A stretch of DNA of 64,000 nucleotides from Corynebacterium uterequi (GTDB taxonomy: Bacteria > Actinomycetota > Actinomycetes > Mycobacteriales > Mycobacteriaceae). The notes below the pieces were generated by a model, which searched no databases, was not told the origin of the DNA, and saw only the letters and a list, made by a program, of their open reading frames with translations. This document shows positions 54,091 through 63,562 of the stretch, piece by piece (the first letter of the stretch is position 1; the number at the start of each line of letters is the position of its first letter). The position numbers were made by a program, and so were the translations under genes. The DNA lies in assembly GCF_001021065.1 (NCBI RefSeq), contig NZ_CP011546.1:248001-312000 (forward strand). Reading direction: 5' to 3'.

Positions 54091-54516
54091 ATGGCAAAGA
54101 AGGCTACTGGCCTCATCAAGCTGCAGATCCAGGCCGGCATGGCCACCCCGGCCCCGCCGGTCGGCCCGGCCCTGGGTGCTCACGGCGTCAACATCGTCGA
54201 GTTCACCAAGGCCTACAACGCCGCCACCGAATCGATGCGCGGCAACGTCATCCCGGTCGAGATCACGGTCTACGAAGACCGCTCCTTCGACTTCAAGCTG
54301 AAGTCCCCGCCGGCCGCCAAGCTGCTGCTCAAGGCCGCTGGCCTGCAGAAGGGCTCCGGCGTTCCGCACACCAACAAGGTTGGTTCCGTGACTTGGGAGC
54401 AGTGCAAGGAGATCGCCGAGACCAAGAAGGCTGACCTCAACGCCCGCGACATCGAGGCTGGCGCCCGGATCATCGCCGGCACCGCCCGCTCCATGGGCAT
54501 CACCGTCGAGAACTAA
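54091..54516 (+). CDS. rplK: 50S ribosomal protein L11
   Basis: 141 aa. Landmarks [20 protein letters not shown], the Pro-rich [18 protein letters not shown] loop that binds the GTPase-centre rRNA, and the C-terminal [22 protein letters not shown] 54091 follows AAGGAAAGAGGAACGC. The transcript continues into rplA. Confidence 0.97.
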   Translation: MAKKATGLIKLQIQAGMATPAPPVGPALGAHGVNIVEFTKAYNAATESMRGNVIPVEITVYEDRSFDFKLKSPPAAKLLLKAAGLQKGSGVPHTNKVGSVTWEQCKEIAETKKADLNARDIEAGARIIAGTARSMGITVEN

Positions 54517-54603
54517 CCCCTCGGCAGCTATCAAAGGTGGCAGGGCCAGCTCCGGCCCCCATGACCACCCCAACTCCACTTCTACGACAAGGAATTGGTC
54601 ACT

Positions 54604-55314
54604 ATGAGCAAGAAGTCCAAGGCTTACCGCGAAGCCCAGGCCAAGGTTGACAAGAACAACCTGTACCACCCGCTGGACGCCGTCCAGCTGGCGAAGGACA
54701 CCTCCTCGAAGAACTACGACGCCACGATCGACGTCGCCCTGCGCCTCGGCGTTGACCCGCGCAAGGCTGACCAGCTGGTCCGCGGCACCGTCAACCTGCC
54801 GCACGGCACCGGTAAGACCGTGCGCGTCGCCGTGTTCGCCGAGGGCGAGAAGGCCACCGAGGCCGAGGCCGCCGGCGCGGACATCGTCGGCACCGCCGAG
54901 CTCGTCGAGCAGATCACTGCCGGCACCATCAACTTCGACGTTGCCATCGCCACCCCGGACCAGATGGCCAAGGTCGGCCGCGTCGCCCGCGTCCTGGGCC
55001 CGCGTGGTCTCATGCCGAACCCGAAGACCGGCACCGTCACCACCGACGTGGCGAAGGCTGTCCAGGAGTCCAAGGGCGGCAAGATTGCCTTCCGCGTGGA
55101 CAAGGCTTCCAACCTGCACGCCATGATCGGCAAGGCGTCCTTCGATGCCGAGAAGCTCGCCGAGAACTACGGTGCGCTGCTCGACGAGGTCCTGCGCCTC
55201 AAGCCGTCCTCCTCCAAGGGCATCTACCTGAAGAAGGTCACCGTGGCCTCCACCTCGGGCCCGGGTGTCCCGGTGGACCCGTCGGTTCAGAAGAACTACG
55301 CCGTTAAGGCCTAA
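54604..55314 (+). CDS. rplA: 50S ribosomal protein L1
   Basis: 236 aa. [20 protein letters not shown] N-terminal segment ([20 protein letters not shown]), [20 protein letters not shown] signature near residue 122-141, and a C-terminal [15 protein letters not shown]1 binds 23S rRNA at the stalk and usually represses its own operon. ATG 54604 is preceded by ACAAGGAATTGGTCACT. Confidence 0.97.
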   Translation: MSKKSKAYREAQAKVDKNNLYHPLDAVQLAKDTSSKNYDATIDVALRLGVDPRKADQLVRGTVNLPHGTGKTVRVAVFAEGEKATEAEAAGADIVGTAELVEQITAGTINFDVAIATPDQMAKVGRVARVLGPRGLMPNPKTGTVTTDVAKAVQESKGGKIAFRVDKASNLHAMIGKASFDAEKLAENYGALLDEVLRLKPSSSKGIYLKKVTVASTSGPGVPVDPSVQKNYAVKA

Positions 55315-55324
55315 GCGCTTCTCC

Positions 55325-55355
55325 GCGTGGCGGCTCTGCTGCCACGCCCTTTCTG
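55325..55355 (+). terminator. Terminator after rplA
   Basis: GCGTGGC (55325-55331) pairs with GCCACGC (55341-55347), followed by CCTTTCT. Confidence 0.7.
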
Positions 55356-55359
55356 CAAC

Positions 55360-55395
55360 GCGCCCCGCTAGCACCTGTTGGCGCCGGCGGGGCGC
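55360..55395. terminator. Second, convergent-junction hairpin
   Basis: GCGCCCCGC (55360-55368) pairs with GCGGGGCGC (55387-55395) between the converging rplA and sialidase genes. U-tracts are weak in both directions. Confidence 0.55.
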
Positions 55396-55418
55396 TGTGC
55401 GTGTCCGTGCTCTAGGGA

Positions 55419-58400
55419 TTAGATCCCGAAGAGGCCGCGGATCGCGTCGATAATCATGGTGATCCAGCCGACCACGGTGCGCCCGATGGTCGACGCCACG
55501 GAGCTCAGCGACGCGGTCGCGCCGTCGTCATTGTCCGGCTGGGAGCCGGGCTCGTCGTTTGGCTGGTCACCCGGCTTGTTACCCGGCTGCGGGGTGTCCG
55601 GAGTGTCGGGCTGGGTGCCCGGCTCGGCGCCGTCGTCTTGCTGCTCACCGGCGCTCGGCGTGGCGAAGCCGGGGGCGTCGCCGGTGGCGGGCTGTCCGTT
55701 GCCGCTGTAGTTCAGCCCCCAGATCTCTGAGGCCTTGACGTTCTCCGGCATGAGGCCGATGGTGTCCATGATGAACTTCGCCAGTGCCAGCTGGCCCTTG
55801 GCGCGCATGTGCCCGGTGCCGTCGAACCATTCGGCGGTGACCTTCTCAGCACCGTTGATCTCTGCTGCTTCGGCGAGCCACGCGTAGGCGTCCACGAGCG
55901 AGGTGTTCTTCTCGGTGGCGAGCTCGCGCAGCGCCTCAGCGTAGGGCTTGGCATCCTCGCTCAGCTGCGGCGGGGTGAGCAGTAGGACCTGCGAGCCAGC
56001 AGCCGACGCCTCGTCGATGAGCCCCGCGATCTGCGCCTTGAACGCCGCCGGGTCCTTCTCCACGAGGGCGCCGCCAGCGAGGACATCCGGCGCGATGACG
56101 ACGACGGCCGGCTTCTGCTCGGCGACGACCGACCGGTAGCGGTCCACCAGCGTGGCCGCGGTGGCGCCGTCGACGCCGGCGTTCTCCACGAACTTCATGC
56201 GCAGCATCGGGTCCTTGTTGCCCGACTCCCAGCGCAGCACTTCCTCGATGGCCTGGACGTAGTTCTTGGCGGTCATCTCCGCCATGGTGCCGCGGGTGGT
56301 GCCGCCGCCGAGGAACGCCCACATCTGCGGCGTCGTGTTGTGGAACAGGGCACGCAGCTGCGGGGTGACGGACTTGTTGGCCGCCTCGTTGCGGATGCCC
56401 GCAATCTCTTGGTCAGTCAGTTCCCGGGAGAAGAACTCGACGTAGTCGACGAACGCGGGGGCGTTCTTCGTGCCCGTCGGAGTGAGGTCCTTGAGCGACC
56501 CGCCGACGGAGACGGTGTCGATGCCGAAGAACTTCGGGTCGAAGCGGTAGCCGTTGAGGGACTTGGTGGCCACCTTGGTGCCGTCGACGAAGAGGTCGAA
56601 GTCGGCCTGGGAGAAGTTGATGGACACCGTGTGGAAGGCGCCATCGGTGACCTTGAGGTTCGGCACGGTGAAGTAGGCGTACTTGCTGCCGGTCTGGTCC
56701 AGGCCGACGCGAATGCCGTTGTTGTGAAGCCCCACAGTGAGCTTCTTCTTGCTGTCCTTATCGGCCATGTTGATGAGCACGTGCTCGGTGGCGGTGTTCA
56801 GGCCCGGCTCGGTGCGGAACCGGGTGGTGATGTTCGCCGTCGACGCGCCGGCGAAGGCAGAGATCTTGTCGGATTCCACCTTGGTGGCGGTGCCGTCGAA
56901 CTTCTTGCCCTTGAGGTCCTGCGCCACGGCCGGCGTGGCCACGCCGCTGGTGCCGAACAGGGTGGTGGTGTCCACCTTGTCCTGCGGCAGGGCGAGGCGG
57001 GCGCCGCCGTAGGACGGGGCGGAGGCCGTCTCTCGCTGGGCGAGGCGGGAGCCGTCGTTCAGCAGACCGAGCTGGTAGAGGATGAGCTGGGCCCAGTCGA
57101 GGTGGCCCTGCTGGTTCGGGTGGAGCTGGTCGTTCATCATGGCGGGCATGACGAGTGCGCCGTCGGACTGCTCCTCCCACCAGCCGGCGAAGTCGACGAT
57201 CATGACCTTGTTCTCCGCCGCCAGTTCGCGGCCGGTCTTCACGTACTCGATCAGGCGCTTGTTCTTCACCGGGTCGGTGGTGAAGTTCTGGGTCATGAGC
57301 ACCGGGATTGCCCCGGAGGCGCGGACCTCGTCGATGGTGGCTTGCAGGTTGGCGCGGTACTTATCGACGGCGACGGCAGACTCGCGGCCGTCGTTCATGC
57401 CGAAGGTGATGAACACCACGTCCGCCTTGCGGTCTGCCACCCACGGGCCGGCGTACTTGCGCAGCCCGGGCGGGTTGGCCTGATCGGCGGTGTTCGCCGA
57501 GGAGACGCCGGTGTTGAGCACCACGTCGTGGCGACGATCCGCCCCGGCCAACGGGTCGGTGTGCAGGTAGTCCTCGAAGTACTCGGTGAAGCGCTTGAGC
57601 CCGTTGGTGTGCACCACGCCGTGGGTGATGGAGTCACCAGTGAACAGCCAGGTCAGCGGCTCGGGCTTTTGCAGCAGCGCGAGCAGGGCCTTGTGGTCGG
57701 CCAGCTCAAGGTTCGACGCCTGCACCGCCGCCGGCTGGGCGCCGTAGGTGGCACCCTCCGGGTTGAGCACTAGCTGGTAGGTGCCGGTGAAGGCGCGGGG
57801 GATGCCGGTGCCGTCGTCGCCCTCGCTGAACGTCACGGTGAGCGGGTAGGTCTTGCGGTCGGTGTTGCCCACCTTGGGCGTGCCGACGATGGTCATCGTC
57901 TTCTCGTCGAAGCGCAGCCCCTCGGGCAGGCCTTCCACCTTGATGGTGTCGGCCAGGGTGGGGTCGTTGCCGCGCAGGGGAAGCACGAGCTTCGCCTCGG
58001 CGCCGTCGATGAGGGTGCCGCGAGTGCTCTTCAGCCCCGGCTCGGACTCCAGCTGGTCAGTCACCCAGCTCAGAGTGAAGTTCTGATACCCGATCTGGTC
58101 CTTGCCGCCGGTCTGCGGCTCGTAGAGCACGCCGATGGAACCGTCGGGCTGGATCGCCATCGTCGTGTAGCCGGTGCGGGCGGCGCGGAACTGCTTGGAC
58201 ACCGGCCACGTGGCACCGTCGTCGAAGGACAGGGAGATGGTTCCAGGCTGGCGGTTGGCGAAGCCGACCGTGGAGTTGCGGGTGTTGGAGAACACGAGGA
58301 CCTTGGAGCGCAGCGTGCCCGGGCGTGCCGTCGGGAAGGCGCGCATCACCTGGGCGTTGTTCTGCGGGTCCAGCAGGTCCTTTTGCACCCGGTAGTCTTT

Positions 58401-60284
58401 CCAGTTTTCGCCGCCGTCGTCGGAGATGGCCACGATGCGGTGCCCGGAGGCGGTGCCGCCGGAGGGGCGGGAGTTGAGCATGAGGCGGCCGTCGGACAGC
58501 TCGACGATCTTGTTTTCGTCGTAGGCCCAGTTCCCGCCCTCCGTGGTGGAGGCGAAGTTGCCGGAGTGCCAGGTCTTGCCGTGGTCATCGGAGTAGATGG
58601 TCACGGCCGCGTAGTTGTGCCCCTTCTCCTTAAAGGAGCACACGGCCTGCTGCAGGAGGCGGCCCTGGTGCGGGGCGTTGAGCTTCTGCGTGCCGGCGCC
58701 GGAGGTGGCGAAGCAGGCGACGAGGTCCTTCGCCTTGTCGCCGAGGGCCTCGGCGGTGATGTCGCGCTCGGTCCAGGTGTGTCCGTTGTCCTTGGATTCG
58801 GCCACGCCCAGGTTCATGGTGCTGCGGGCGTCTTCCTTCACCCGGCCGGACTCGTCGAGGTGGTAGGCGGGGGAGCCGTAGTTGAACCCGGCGTCGAAGG
58901 AGTGGACGTGGAAGTTGAAGATGGTGCCGGTTTCGTGGTCGACCACGTAGGAGGGGTCGGAGAAGCCCTCTCGGCCAGGGTTCATCTTGCCCTTGGCGAT
59001 GACGGTCTGCGGCCCCCAGGTGCGGCCATTGTCGGTGGAGCGGCGCTGGACGATCCAGTTCTCGTTGGGGGAGTCACCGCCCTGACGGGCGCCATTCTTC
59101 GGCCGGAGGTCGTAGGAGGCGAGGATGTCGCCATTCGACGCCACCGCCAGGGCGGGGATGCGGAAGATATTCTTGCCGTCCGAGGTAGCGATGACGTTGA
59201 GGTCGGTGAGCGACGGCGCCAGCGTCGGGTTCGCGTTGCGCGGGGTGAAGCTTTCAGCGGGGTCGAAGTGACCGGTGACGGCGATGGTCACCTTCGCCTT
59301 GAGGCTCTGCCCGCCCGCGGTGGTGAGCACGAGCTCCGGGGTGGCCGAGCCGGTCTCGGCGTCCTCCTCGGTGATCGTGTACTTCAGATCCTTCAGCTCC
59401 GCTTCCTGCCCGGCCGCGATGGGGGCGAGGTCCTTATCGGCCTTGATGTCTGACGTCGGGTCCACGCTGAGCTTGAGCTCATCGGTGGCGTTGAGGTTGC
59501 GCACCTTCGCGGTGATGGCCACCTCGTCATTGGCCTTGTAGCCCTCGTCATCCTTGGGCTTCTCGGCGGTGACCTCGATGATCTGGGCGTCGACCTTCGT
59601 GACCTTCACCTGCTCGCCGCGGGTGACATCCAGCGTCTGGGTGGTGCCCTTGTATCCGGTCTCGGCGAACATCTTGTAGGTGATCTCCGGGGTGAAGAAG
59701 CCGGCGGCGGCGTCCTCCGCGGTGACGGTGTGGGTGGCGAAGTCGCACGTCTTCTTCTCACCGGGGCGGATGGACTCCCACTTGCAGCCGGCGAAGTTGT
59801 CGAGGTTGGACGACTCGGGCTGGAAGGCACGGGCGGTATCGGTGGAGTTCGTGACCTCGAAGTGGAAGCGGATGGTGTCACCGACATCGAAGGGTTTGCC
59901 GTCCGGCTTCGGCTTCGCCACCGTGATGGTGATCGGCACCGACGTGACGGCTGGCTCCTCCGGTGCTTCCGTGGTCGCCGGGGTGGAGGTCTCGGCCGGC
60001 GCCTCGGTGGTGGGAGTCGGGGGCTCCGGGGCGGGAGCCGGCGCCGGGGTGGGCGCGGGCGCGGGTTCGGGTGCGGGTTCGGGTGCGGGGGCTGGTGCCT
60101 CGGCTGCTGGGTTCGCCTCGCCGGCTGGGGCATCGACGGCGGCAGCGGGGGCGGGCTCGGCGGCGCCGGTGGCGTCTTGGGCGGTGGCCAAGGCGGGGGC
60201 AACGATCTGCCCGGATCCGGCTAGGAGGGTGACGGTGGCCAGGCTCGCTATCAGCCTGTTCTTCATAGTTTCGACATCAGACAT
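55419..60284 (-). CDS. nanH: Giant secreted multidomain sialidase (GH33) with SGNH-hydrolase and LamG-like domains
   Basis: 1621 aa. In order: Sec signal (NRLIASLATVTLLAGSG), Pro/Ala-rich linker, two beta-sandwich repeats (~110-330), a GH33 sialidase with FRIPALAVASNGDILASYDL and five Asp boxes (STDNGRTWG, SKDNGHTWT, SDDHGKTWH, SDDGGENWK, SFDDGATWP), a putative-Ig domain, an SGNH esterase (TGDSITHG; NDQLHPNQQGH), a LamG-like domain, and a second SGNH-like domain lacking the Ser. A Gln/Pro/Asp-rich linker and a hydrophobic end (VVGWITMIIDAIRGLFGI) follow; there is no LPXTG. It would release, and perhaps deacetylate, host sialic acids. ATG 60284 has AGGA 8 nt upstream. It sits between rplA and rplJ, a known insertion spot in corynebacteria. 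Confidence 0.9.
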   Translation of the reverse strand: MSDVETMKNRLIASLATVTLLAGSGQIVAPALATAQDATGAAEPAPAAAVDAPAGEANPAAEAPAPAPEPAPEPAPAPTPAPAPAPEPPTPTTEAPAETSTPATTEAPEEPAVTSVPITITVAKPKPDGKPFDVGDTIRFHFEVTNSTDTARAFQPESSNLDNFAGCKWESIRPGEKKTCDFATHTVTAEDAAAGFFTPEITYKMFAETGYKGTTQTLDVTRGEQVKVTKVDAQIIEVTAEKPKDDEGYKANDEVAITAKVRNLNATDELKLSVDPTSDIKADKDLAPIAAGQEAELKDLKYTITEEDAETGSATPELVLTTAGGQSLKAKVTIAVTGHFDPAESFTPRNANPTLAPSLTDLNVIATSDGKNIFRIPALAVASNGDILASYDLRPKNGARQGGDSPNENWIVQRRSTDNGRTWGPQTVIAKGKMNPGREGFSDPSYVVDHETGTIFNFHVHSFDAGFNYGSPAYHLDESGRVKEDARSTMNLGVAESKDNGHTWTERDITAEALGDKAKDLVACFATSGAGTQKLNAPHQGRLLQQAVCSFKEKGHNYAAVTIYSDDHGKTWHSGNFASTTEGGNWAYDENKIVELSDGRLMLNSRPSGGTASGHRIVAISDDGGENWKDYRVQKDLLDPQNNAQVMRAFPTARPGTLRSKVLVFSNTRNSTVGFANRQPGTISLSFDDGATWPVSKQFRAARTGYTTMAIQPDGSIGVLYEPQTGGKDQIGYQNFTLSWVTDQLESEPGLKSTRGTLIDGAEAKLVLPLRGNDPTLADTIKVEGLPEGLRFDEKTMTIVGTPKVGNTDRKTYPLTVTFSEGDDGTGIPRAFTGTYQLVLNPEGATYGAQPAAVQASNLELADHKALLALLQKPEPLTWLFTGDSITHGVVHTNGLKRFTEYFEDYLHTDPLAGADRRHDVVLNTGVSSANTADQANPPGLRKYAGPWVADRKADVVFITFGMNDGRESAVAVDKYRANLQATIDEVRASGAIPVLMTQNFTTDPVKNKRLIEYVKTGRELAAENKVMIVDFAGWWEEQSDGALVMPAMMNDQLHPNQQGHLDWAQLILYQLGLLNDGSRLAQRETASAPSYGGARLALPQDKVDTTTLFGTSGVATPAVAQDLKGKKFDGTATKVESDKISAFAGASTANITTRFRTEPGLNTATEHVLINMADKDSKKKLTVGLHNNGIRVGLDQTGSKYAYFTVPNLKVTDGAFHTVSINFSQADFDLFVDGTKVATKSLNGYRFDPKFFGIDTVSVGGSLKDLTPTGTKNAPAFVDYVEFFSRELTDQEIAGIRNEAANKSVTPQLRALFHNTTPQMWAFLGGGTTRGTMAEMTAKNYVQAIEEVLRWESGNKDPMLRMKFVENAGVDGATAATLVDRYRSVVAEQKPAVVVIAPDVLAGGALVEKDPAAFKAQIAGLIDEASAAGSQVLLLTPPQLSEDAKPYAEALRELATEKNTSLVDAYAWLAEAAEINGAEKVTAEWFDGTGHMRAKGQLALAKFIMDTIGLMPENVKASEIWGLNYSGNGQPATGDAPGFATPSAGEQQDDGAEPGTQPDTPDTPQPGNKPGDQPNDEPGSQPDNDDGATASLSSVASTIGRTVVGWITMIIDAIRGLFGI

Positions 60285-60692
60285 AAGACGAATCCTAAAT
60301 GTGAGAACGTTTCCACGAGGCGGGATTGTGTGATCCGCCCTCTTAAGGCCAAAGCAGTGAGCCAGATAACGGCCGCCGAGGCTCGACAATCGCGCGTCCG
60401 GTGGGGTGTTTCCGCACGTGAGGCGGCCGGAGGCGGCTGACAGGGTGCCATGCGGGGTGGTTCATGCACCCTGCCCGGGCACCGCGTTCGCTCGGGCCTG
60501 GTTCCCCCAATTCTGGGGGACAAACGGGTACGAGTGCCGCCGAGGTGTCGTGAAAAACCAGGCGCTCGAGCGTCAAAACCAGTGCCCTTAAGCTTATGAG
60601 AGCCCTCTCATTGGTGATTCATCCCCGGCTTACCCGCGCCACGGACACTGGAGGCAAGGAAAAAGAGACGACACCCTGGGAGGTGATGGGTC
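60285..60692. other. Divergent intergenic region sialidase / oxidoreductase
   Basis: About 400 bp holding both promoters. GAGAACGTTTCC near 60303 and CTTAAGCTTATGAG near 60587 are AT-richer spots. GGGAGGTGATGGGTC is a strong RBS for the rightward gene. I see no ORF or RNA gene. Confidence 0.4.
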
Positions 60693-62132
60693 ATGACGGC
60701 GTCAGTATCCATAGTCGGCGCAGGGCCCAATGGATTAACCGCCGCGGCACTGCTGGCGCGCCGCGGCATCGACGTCCGCGTGTACGAGCGCCGCTCCACC
60801 ATCGGCGGAGCCGCCAGCACCGCCGACGTGTTCGGTTCCGGCAGCCGGGTAGACCTCGGCTCCGCGGCGCATCCCTTCGGCGTGGCAAGCCCGGTCTTCG
60901 AGGCCTTGAAGCTTGAGGAGTACGGGCTGCGGTGGCGCCACTCTGACGCCGTCATGGCGCACCCGCTCGACGACGGCCCGGCCGCCGTCCTCAGGCGCGG
61001 ACTGGGCGATACCGCCGACGCTCTCGGGGTCGACGCCGCCGCCTGGAAACGCGTGCACGGGCACGTGCTCAACCACATCGACGACCACCTGGAGAACTTC
61101 CTGGGACCGCTGTTGCGGTGGCCCGCCCACCCGGTGAAGATGGCGCGTTTCGGCATCCCCGGGGTTGCCTCGGCGAACTTCCTCAGCCGGCGGCTCTTTC
61201 ACACCGATGCCGCCCGAGCCCTGTTCGCCGGCTCGGCGGTGCACGCCATCACCCCGCCATCAAAGCCCCTCACCGCGGCCTTTGCCCTCCTCTTCGGCTC
61301 ACTCGGGATGAGCCGAGGTTGGCCAGTGGCAGAGGGCGGATCCCAAGCCATTTCCGACGCGCTGGCTGCCGTCGCCACTGAGCACGGCGCGTGCATCTAC
61401 ACCGACGCCCCGGTGAATAATCTTGATGATCTCCCGCCGGCCGACGCCACGATCTTGAACCTCACGCCGGCGCGCGCCGTCGCGATCGCCGGCGAACACA
61501 TGGCCCCTCAGACAGTTCGACGGCTGCGGCGGTGGACGTACGGGCCGGGCACGTTCAAGGTGGACTACCTGCTTAGCGAACCCGTCCCCTGGCGAGACCC
61601 CCGGGTGGGCGAGGCGACGACGGTGCACGTCGGCGGCACCGCCGAGGAGATCGACGCTGCTGAACACGCCGTGGTCGCCGGGCGGCTGCCCCGACGCCCG
61701 TTCGTCATGGTCTGCCAACAACAAGTAGCCGACCCCAGCCGCGCCGGGACGACGCAGGGCACCATCCTGTGGACCTACGCGCACGTCCCCCATGGCTATG
61801 AGCAGGCACATCCAGGTGAGGTGGCCGGGCTCATCGAGGACCAGATCGAGCGCTTCGCCCCCGGCTTCCGCGACCTCATCGTCGATAAGCACGAGACCAG
61901 CACCGCCGCGTTGGAACGCTGGAATCCCAACTTCGTCGGCGGCGATATCGCCGGTGGATCCATGAGTGGTCTCAGGGCGCTTCTGCGGCCTGGATTGACG
62001 ATCAACCCTTACCGCGTGGGCCGCGGGCTCTACCTGGCCTCGGGGGCGACGCCTCCCGGCGCCGGCGTTCACGGAATGGCCGGCGCCTGGGCGGCCCGCA
62101 CCGCGATGCGCGACCTTGAGAGAGGACGGTAG
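60693..62132 (+). CDS. CrtI/phytoene desaturase-like FAD oxidoreductase
   Basis: A 479-aa flavoprotein with the dinucleotide-binding motif VSIVGAGPNGLTAAALLARR, ERRSTIGGAASTADVF shortly after, and the C-terminal FAD motif GLYLASGATPPGAGVHGMAG. This is the phytoene dehydrogenase-like (NAD(P)/FAD-dependent) family; no other carotenoid genes are nearby, so carotenoid desaturation is not implied. ATG 60693 follows GGGAGGTGATGGGTC. It precedes rplJ, as a similar gene does in other corynebacteria. Confidence 0.85.
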   Translation: MTASVSIVGAGPNGLTAAALLARRGIDVRVYERRSTIGGAASTADVFGSGSRVDLGSAAHPFGVASPVFEALKLEEYGLRWRHSDAVMAHPLDDGPAAVLRRGLGDTADALGVDAAAWKRVHGHVLNHIDDHLENFLGPLLRWPAHPVKMARFGIPGVASANFLSRRLFHTDAARALFAGSAVHAITPPSKPLTAAFALLFGSLGMSRGWPVAEGGSQAISDALAAVATEHGACIYTDAPVNNLDDLPPADATILNLTPARAVAIAGEHMAPQTVRRLRRWTYGPGTFKVDYLLSEPVPWRDPRVGEATTVHVGGTAEEIDAAEHAVVAGRLPRRPFVMVCQQQVADPSRAGTTQGTILWTYAHVPHGYEQAHPGEVAGLIEDQIERFAPGFRDLIVDKHETSTAALERWNPNFVGGDIAGGSMSGLRALLRPGLTINPYRVGRGLYLASGATPPGAGVHGMAGAWAARTAMRDLERGR

Positions 62133-62199
62133 GGGAGAATTTGGTCCCCTCGGCGGGTATCGACTAGGGTGAGCCGGGAAGTTTGAACGGACGAGGACA

Positions 62200-62380
62200 C
62201 GTGTTTCGTCCGAGATCAAGTTTCACCGAAGACCGTCGGTCATCCCAACTTTGGGATTGAAAGCGTTCACTGTCTACCAAACGGAAGACGGATGGGCCGA
62301 CCCACGCAGGAGACACTTGCTGAATCGTCCGCGCGATTATGCGCGATGTGAAGCCCTGTGCCTGCTGCACGGGGCTTCGT
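62200..62380 (+). promoter_or_regulatory. Ribosomal protein L10 leader with attenuator hairpin
   Basis: The 337-bp gap before rplJ contains a structured leader. GAAGCCC(TG)TGC ... GCACGGGGCTTC (62350-62378) is a strong hairpin, preceded by GGATGGGCCGACCCACGCAGGAGAC, which resembles the L10/L7-L12 binding leader of actinobacteria. Autoregulation by excess L10(L12) is the known role of such leaders. Confidence 0.6.
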
Positions 62381-62468
62381 TGCGTTGTTGGGGTCCGCCC
62401 CGGCGAGGCTGCGCGAAGTCCCGGCGGATCACCACGATACGACACAAGGGAAAGGAGGCGTTGGAAAG

Positions 62469-62987
62469 ATGGCAAACCCGAAGAATGTTGCAGAGCTCGT
62501 TGCTCTGAAGGAGAAGTTCTCCGAGGCTGACTCGCTGTTCCTCACCGAGTACCGCGGCCTGACCGTCTCGCAGCTCCAGGAGCTGCGCGGCGAGCTGGGT
62601 TTCGACGTTGAGTACCACGTCGCCAAGAACACCCTCCTCAAGATCGCTGCCGCTGAGCAGGGTATTGAGGGTCTTGACGAGCACCTCACCGGCCCGACCG
62701 CCGTCGCCTTCATCAAGGGCGAGGCTGTTGACGCCGCCAAGGTGATGAAGAAGTTCGCCACTGCTAACGACAAGCTCGTTATCAAGGGCGGCTACATGGA
62801 CGGCAAGGCGCTGTCCGCCGATCAGGTCAAGGCTATCGCCGAGCTGGACAACCGCGAGACCACTCTCGCCAAGCTGGCTGGCGCGATGAAGGGCAATCTG
62901 GCAAAGGCCGCCGCCGTGTTCAACGCACCGGCGACGAAGATGGCTCGCCTCGCTGTTGCTCTCCAGGAGAAGCAGGAACAAGCCTAA
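62469..62987 (+). CDS. rplJ: 50S ribosomal protein L10
   Basis: 172 aa. MANPKNVAELVALKEKFSEA, FLTEYRGLTVSQLQELRGEL and VAKNTLLKIAA are the standard L10 N-terminal domain; the C-terminal helix that holds the L7/L12 dimers ends MARLAVALQEKQEQA. ATG 62469 follows AAAGGAGGCGTTGGAAAG. It is co-transcribed with rplL after an approximately 97-bp gap. Confidence 0.97.
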   Translation: MANPKNVAELVALKEKFSEADSLFLTEYRGLTVSQLQELRGELGFDVEYHVAKNTLLKIAAAEQGIEGLDEHLTGPTAVAFIKGEAVDAAKVMKKFATANDKLVIKGGYMDGKALSADQVKAIAELDNRETTLAKLAGAMKGNLAKAAAVFNAPATKMARLAVALQEKQEQA

Positions 62988-63084
62988 GGAATCGGCCCCT
63001 GCCTGGGGGCCGGCACTCCGCACAATCGAACAAGACAAACTTTGGCCGTCGGCTTCGGCGGCCACCAACTGAAAGGATGCCACC

Positions 63085-63471
63085 ATGGCTAAGCTTTCCA
63101 AGGATGAGCTCATCGAGGCTTTCAAGGAAATGACCCTCATCGAGCTCTCTGAGTTCGTGAAGGAATTCGAAGAGGTCTTCGACGTCGAGGCTGCCGCCCC
63201 GGTCGCCGTCGCCGCCGCTGGTGCCCCGGGTGCTGACGCCCCGGCCGCCGAGGAGAAGACCGAGTTCGACGTCGTCCTGACCGACGTCGGCGCCAAGAAG
63301 ATCGGCGTTATTAAGGCCGTCCGCGAGATCGTCTCCGGCCTGGGCCTGAAGGAAGCCAAGGAGCTCGTCGAGTCCGCTCCGAAGGCCATCCTCGAGGGTG
63401 CCAACAAGGACGACGCCGAGGCCGCCAAGGCCAAGCTGGAAGAGGCCGGCGCCTCCGTCGAGCTCAAGTAA
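63085..63471 (+). CDS. rplL: 50S ribosomal protein L7/L12
   Basis: 128 aa. An N-terminal dimerisation helix ([20 protein letters not shown]), an Ala-rich hinge ([19 protein letters not shown]) and the C-terminal factor-binding domain ([34 protein letters not shown]). ATG 63085 follows GAAAGGATGCCACC. Confidence 0.98.
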   Translation: MAKLSKDELIEAFKEMTLIELSEFVKEFEEVFDVEAAAPVAVAAAGAPGADAPAAEEKTEFDVVLTDVGAKKIGVIKAVREIVSGLGLKEAKELVESAPKAILEGANKDDAEAAKAKLEEAGASVELK

Positions 63472-63498
63472 GCTCGTCGCAGCCTAAAAGCTGCTCTA

Positions 63499-63531
63499 CC
63501 GCCCGAACCCCTCGTGGGTCGGGCGGTTTTT
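63499..63531 (+). terminator. Terminator after rplL
   Basis: CCGCCCGAACCC pairs with GGGTCGGGCGG around CTCGT (one base bulged), followed by TTTTT. Confidence 0.93.
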
Positions 63532-63562
63532 GCGTTCCGGCACGGCCGGTAAACTCTCGACC

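Noticed and set aside
56340..57773. 477-codon plus-strand open frame inside the sialidase
   Set aside because: It is antisense to clearly coding SGNH and LamG domains, and its composition is Gly/Val/Leu/Arg-rich as for other shadows.
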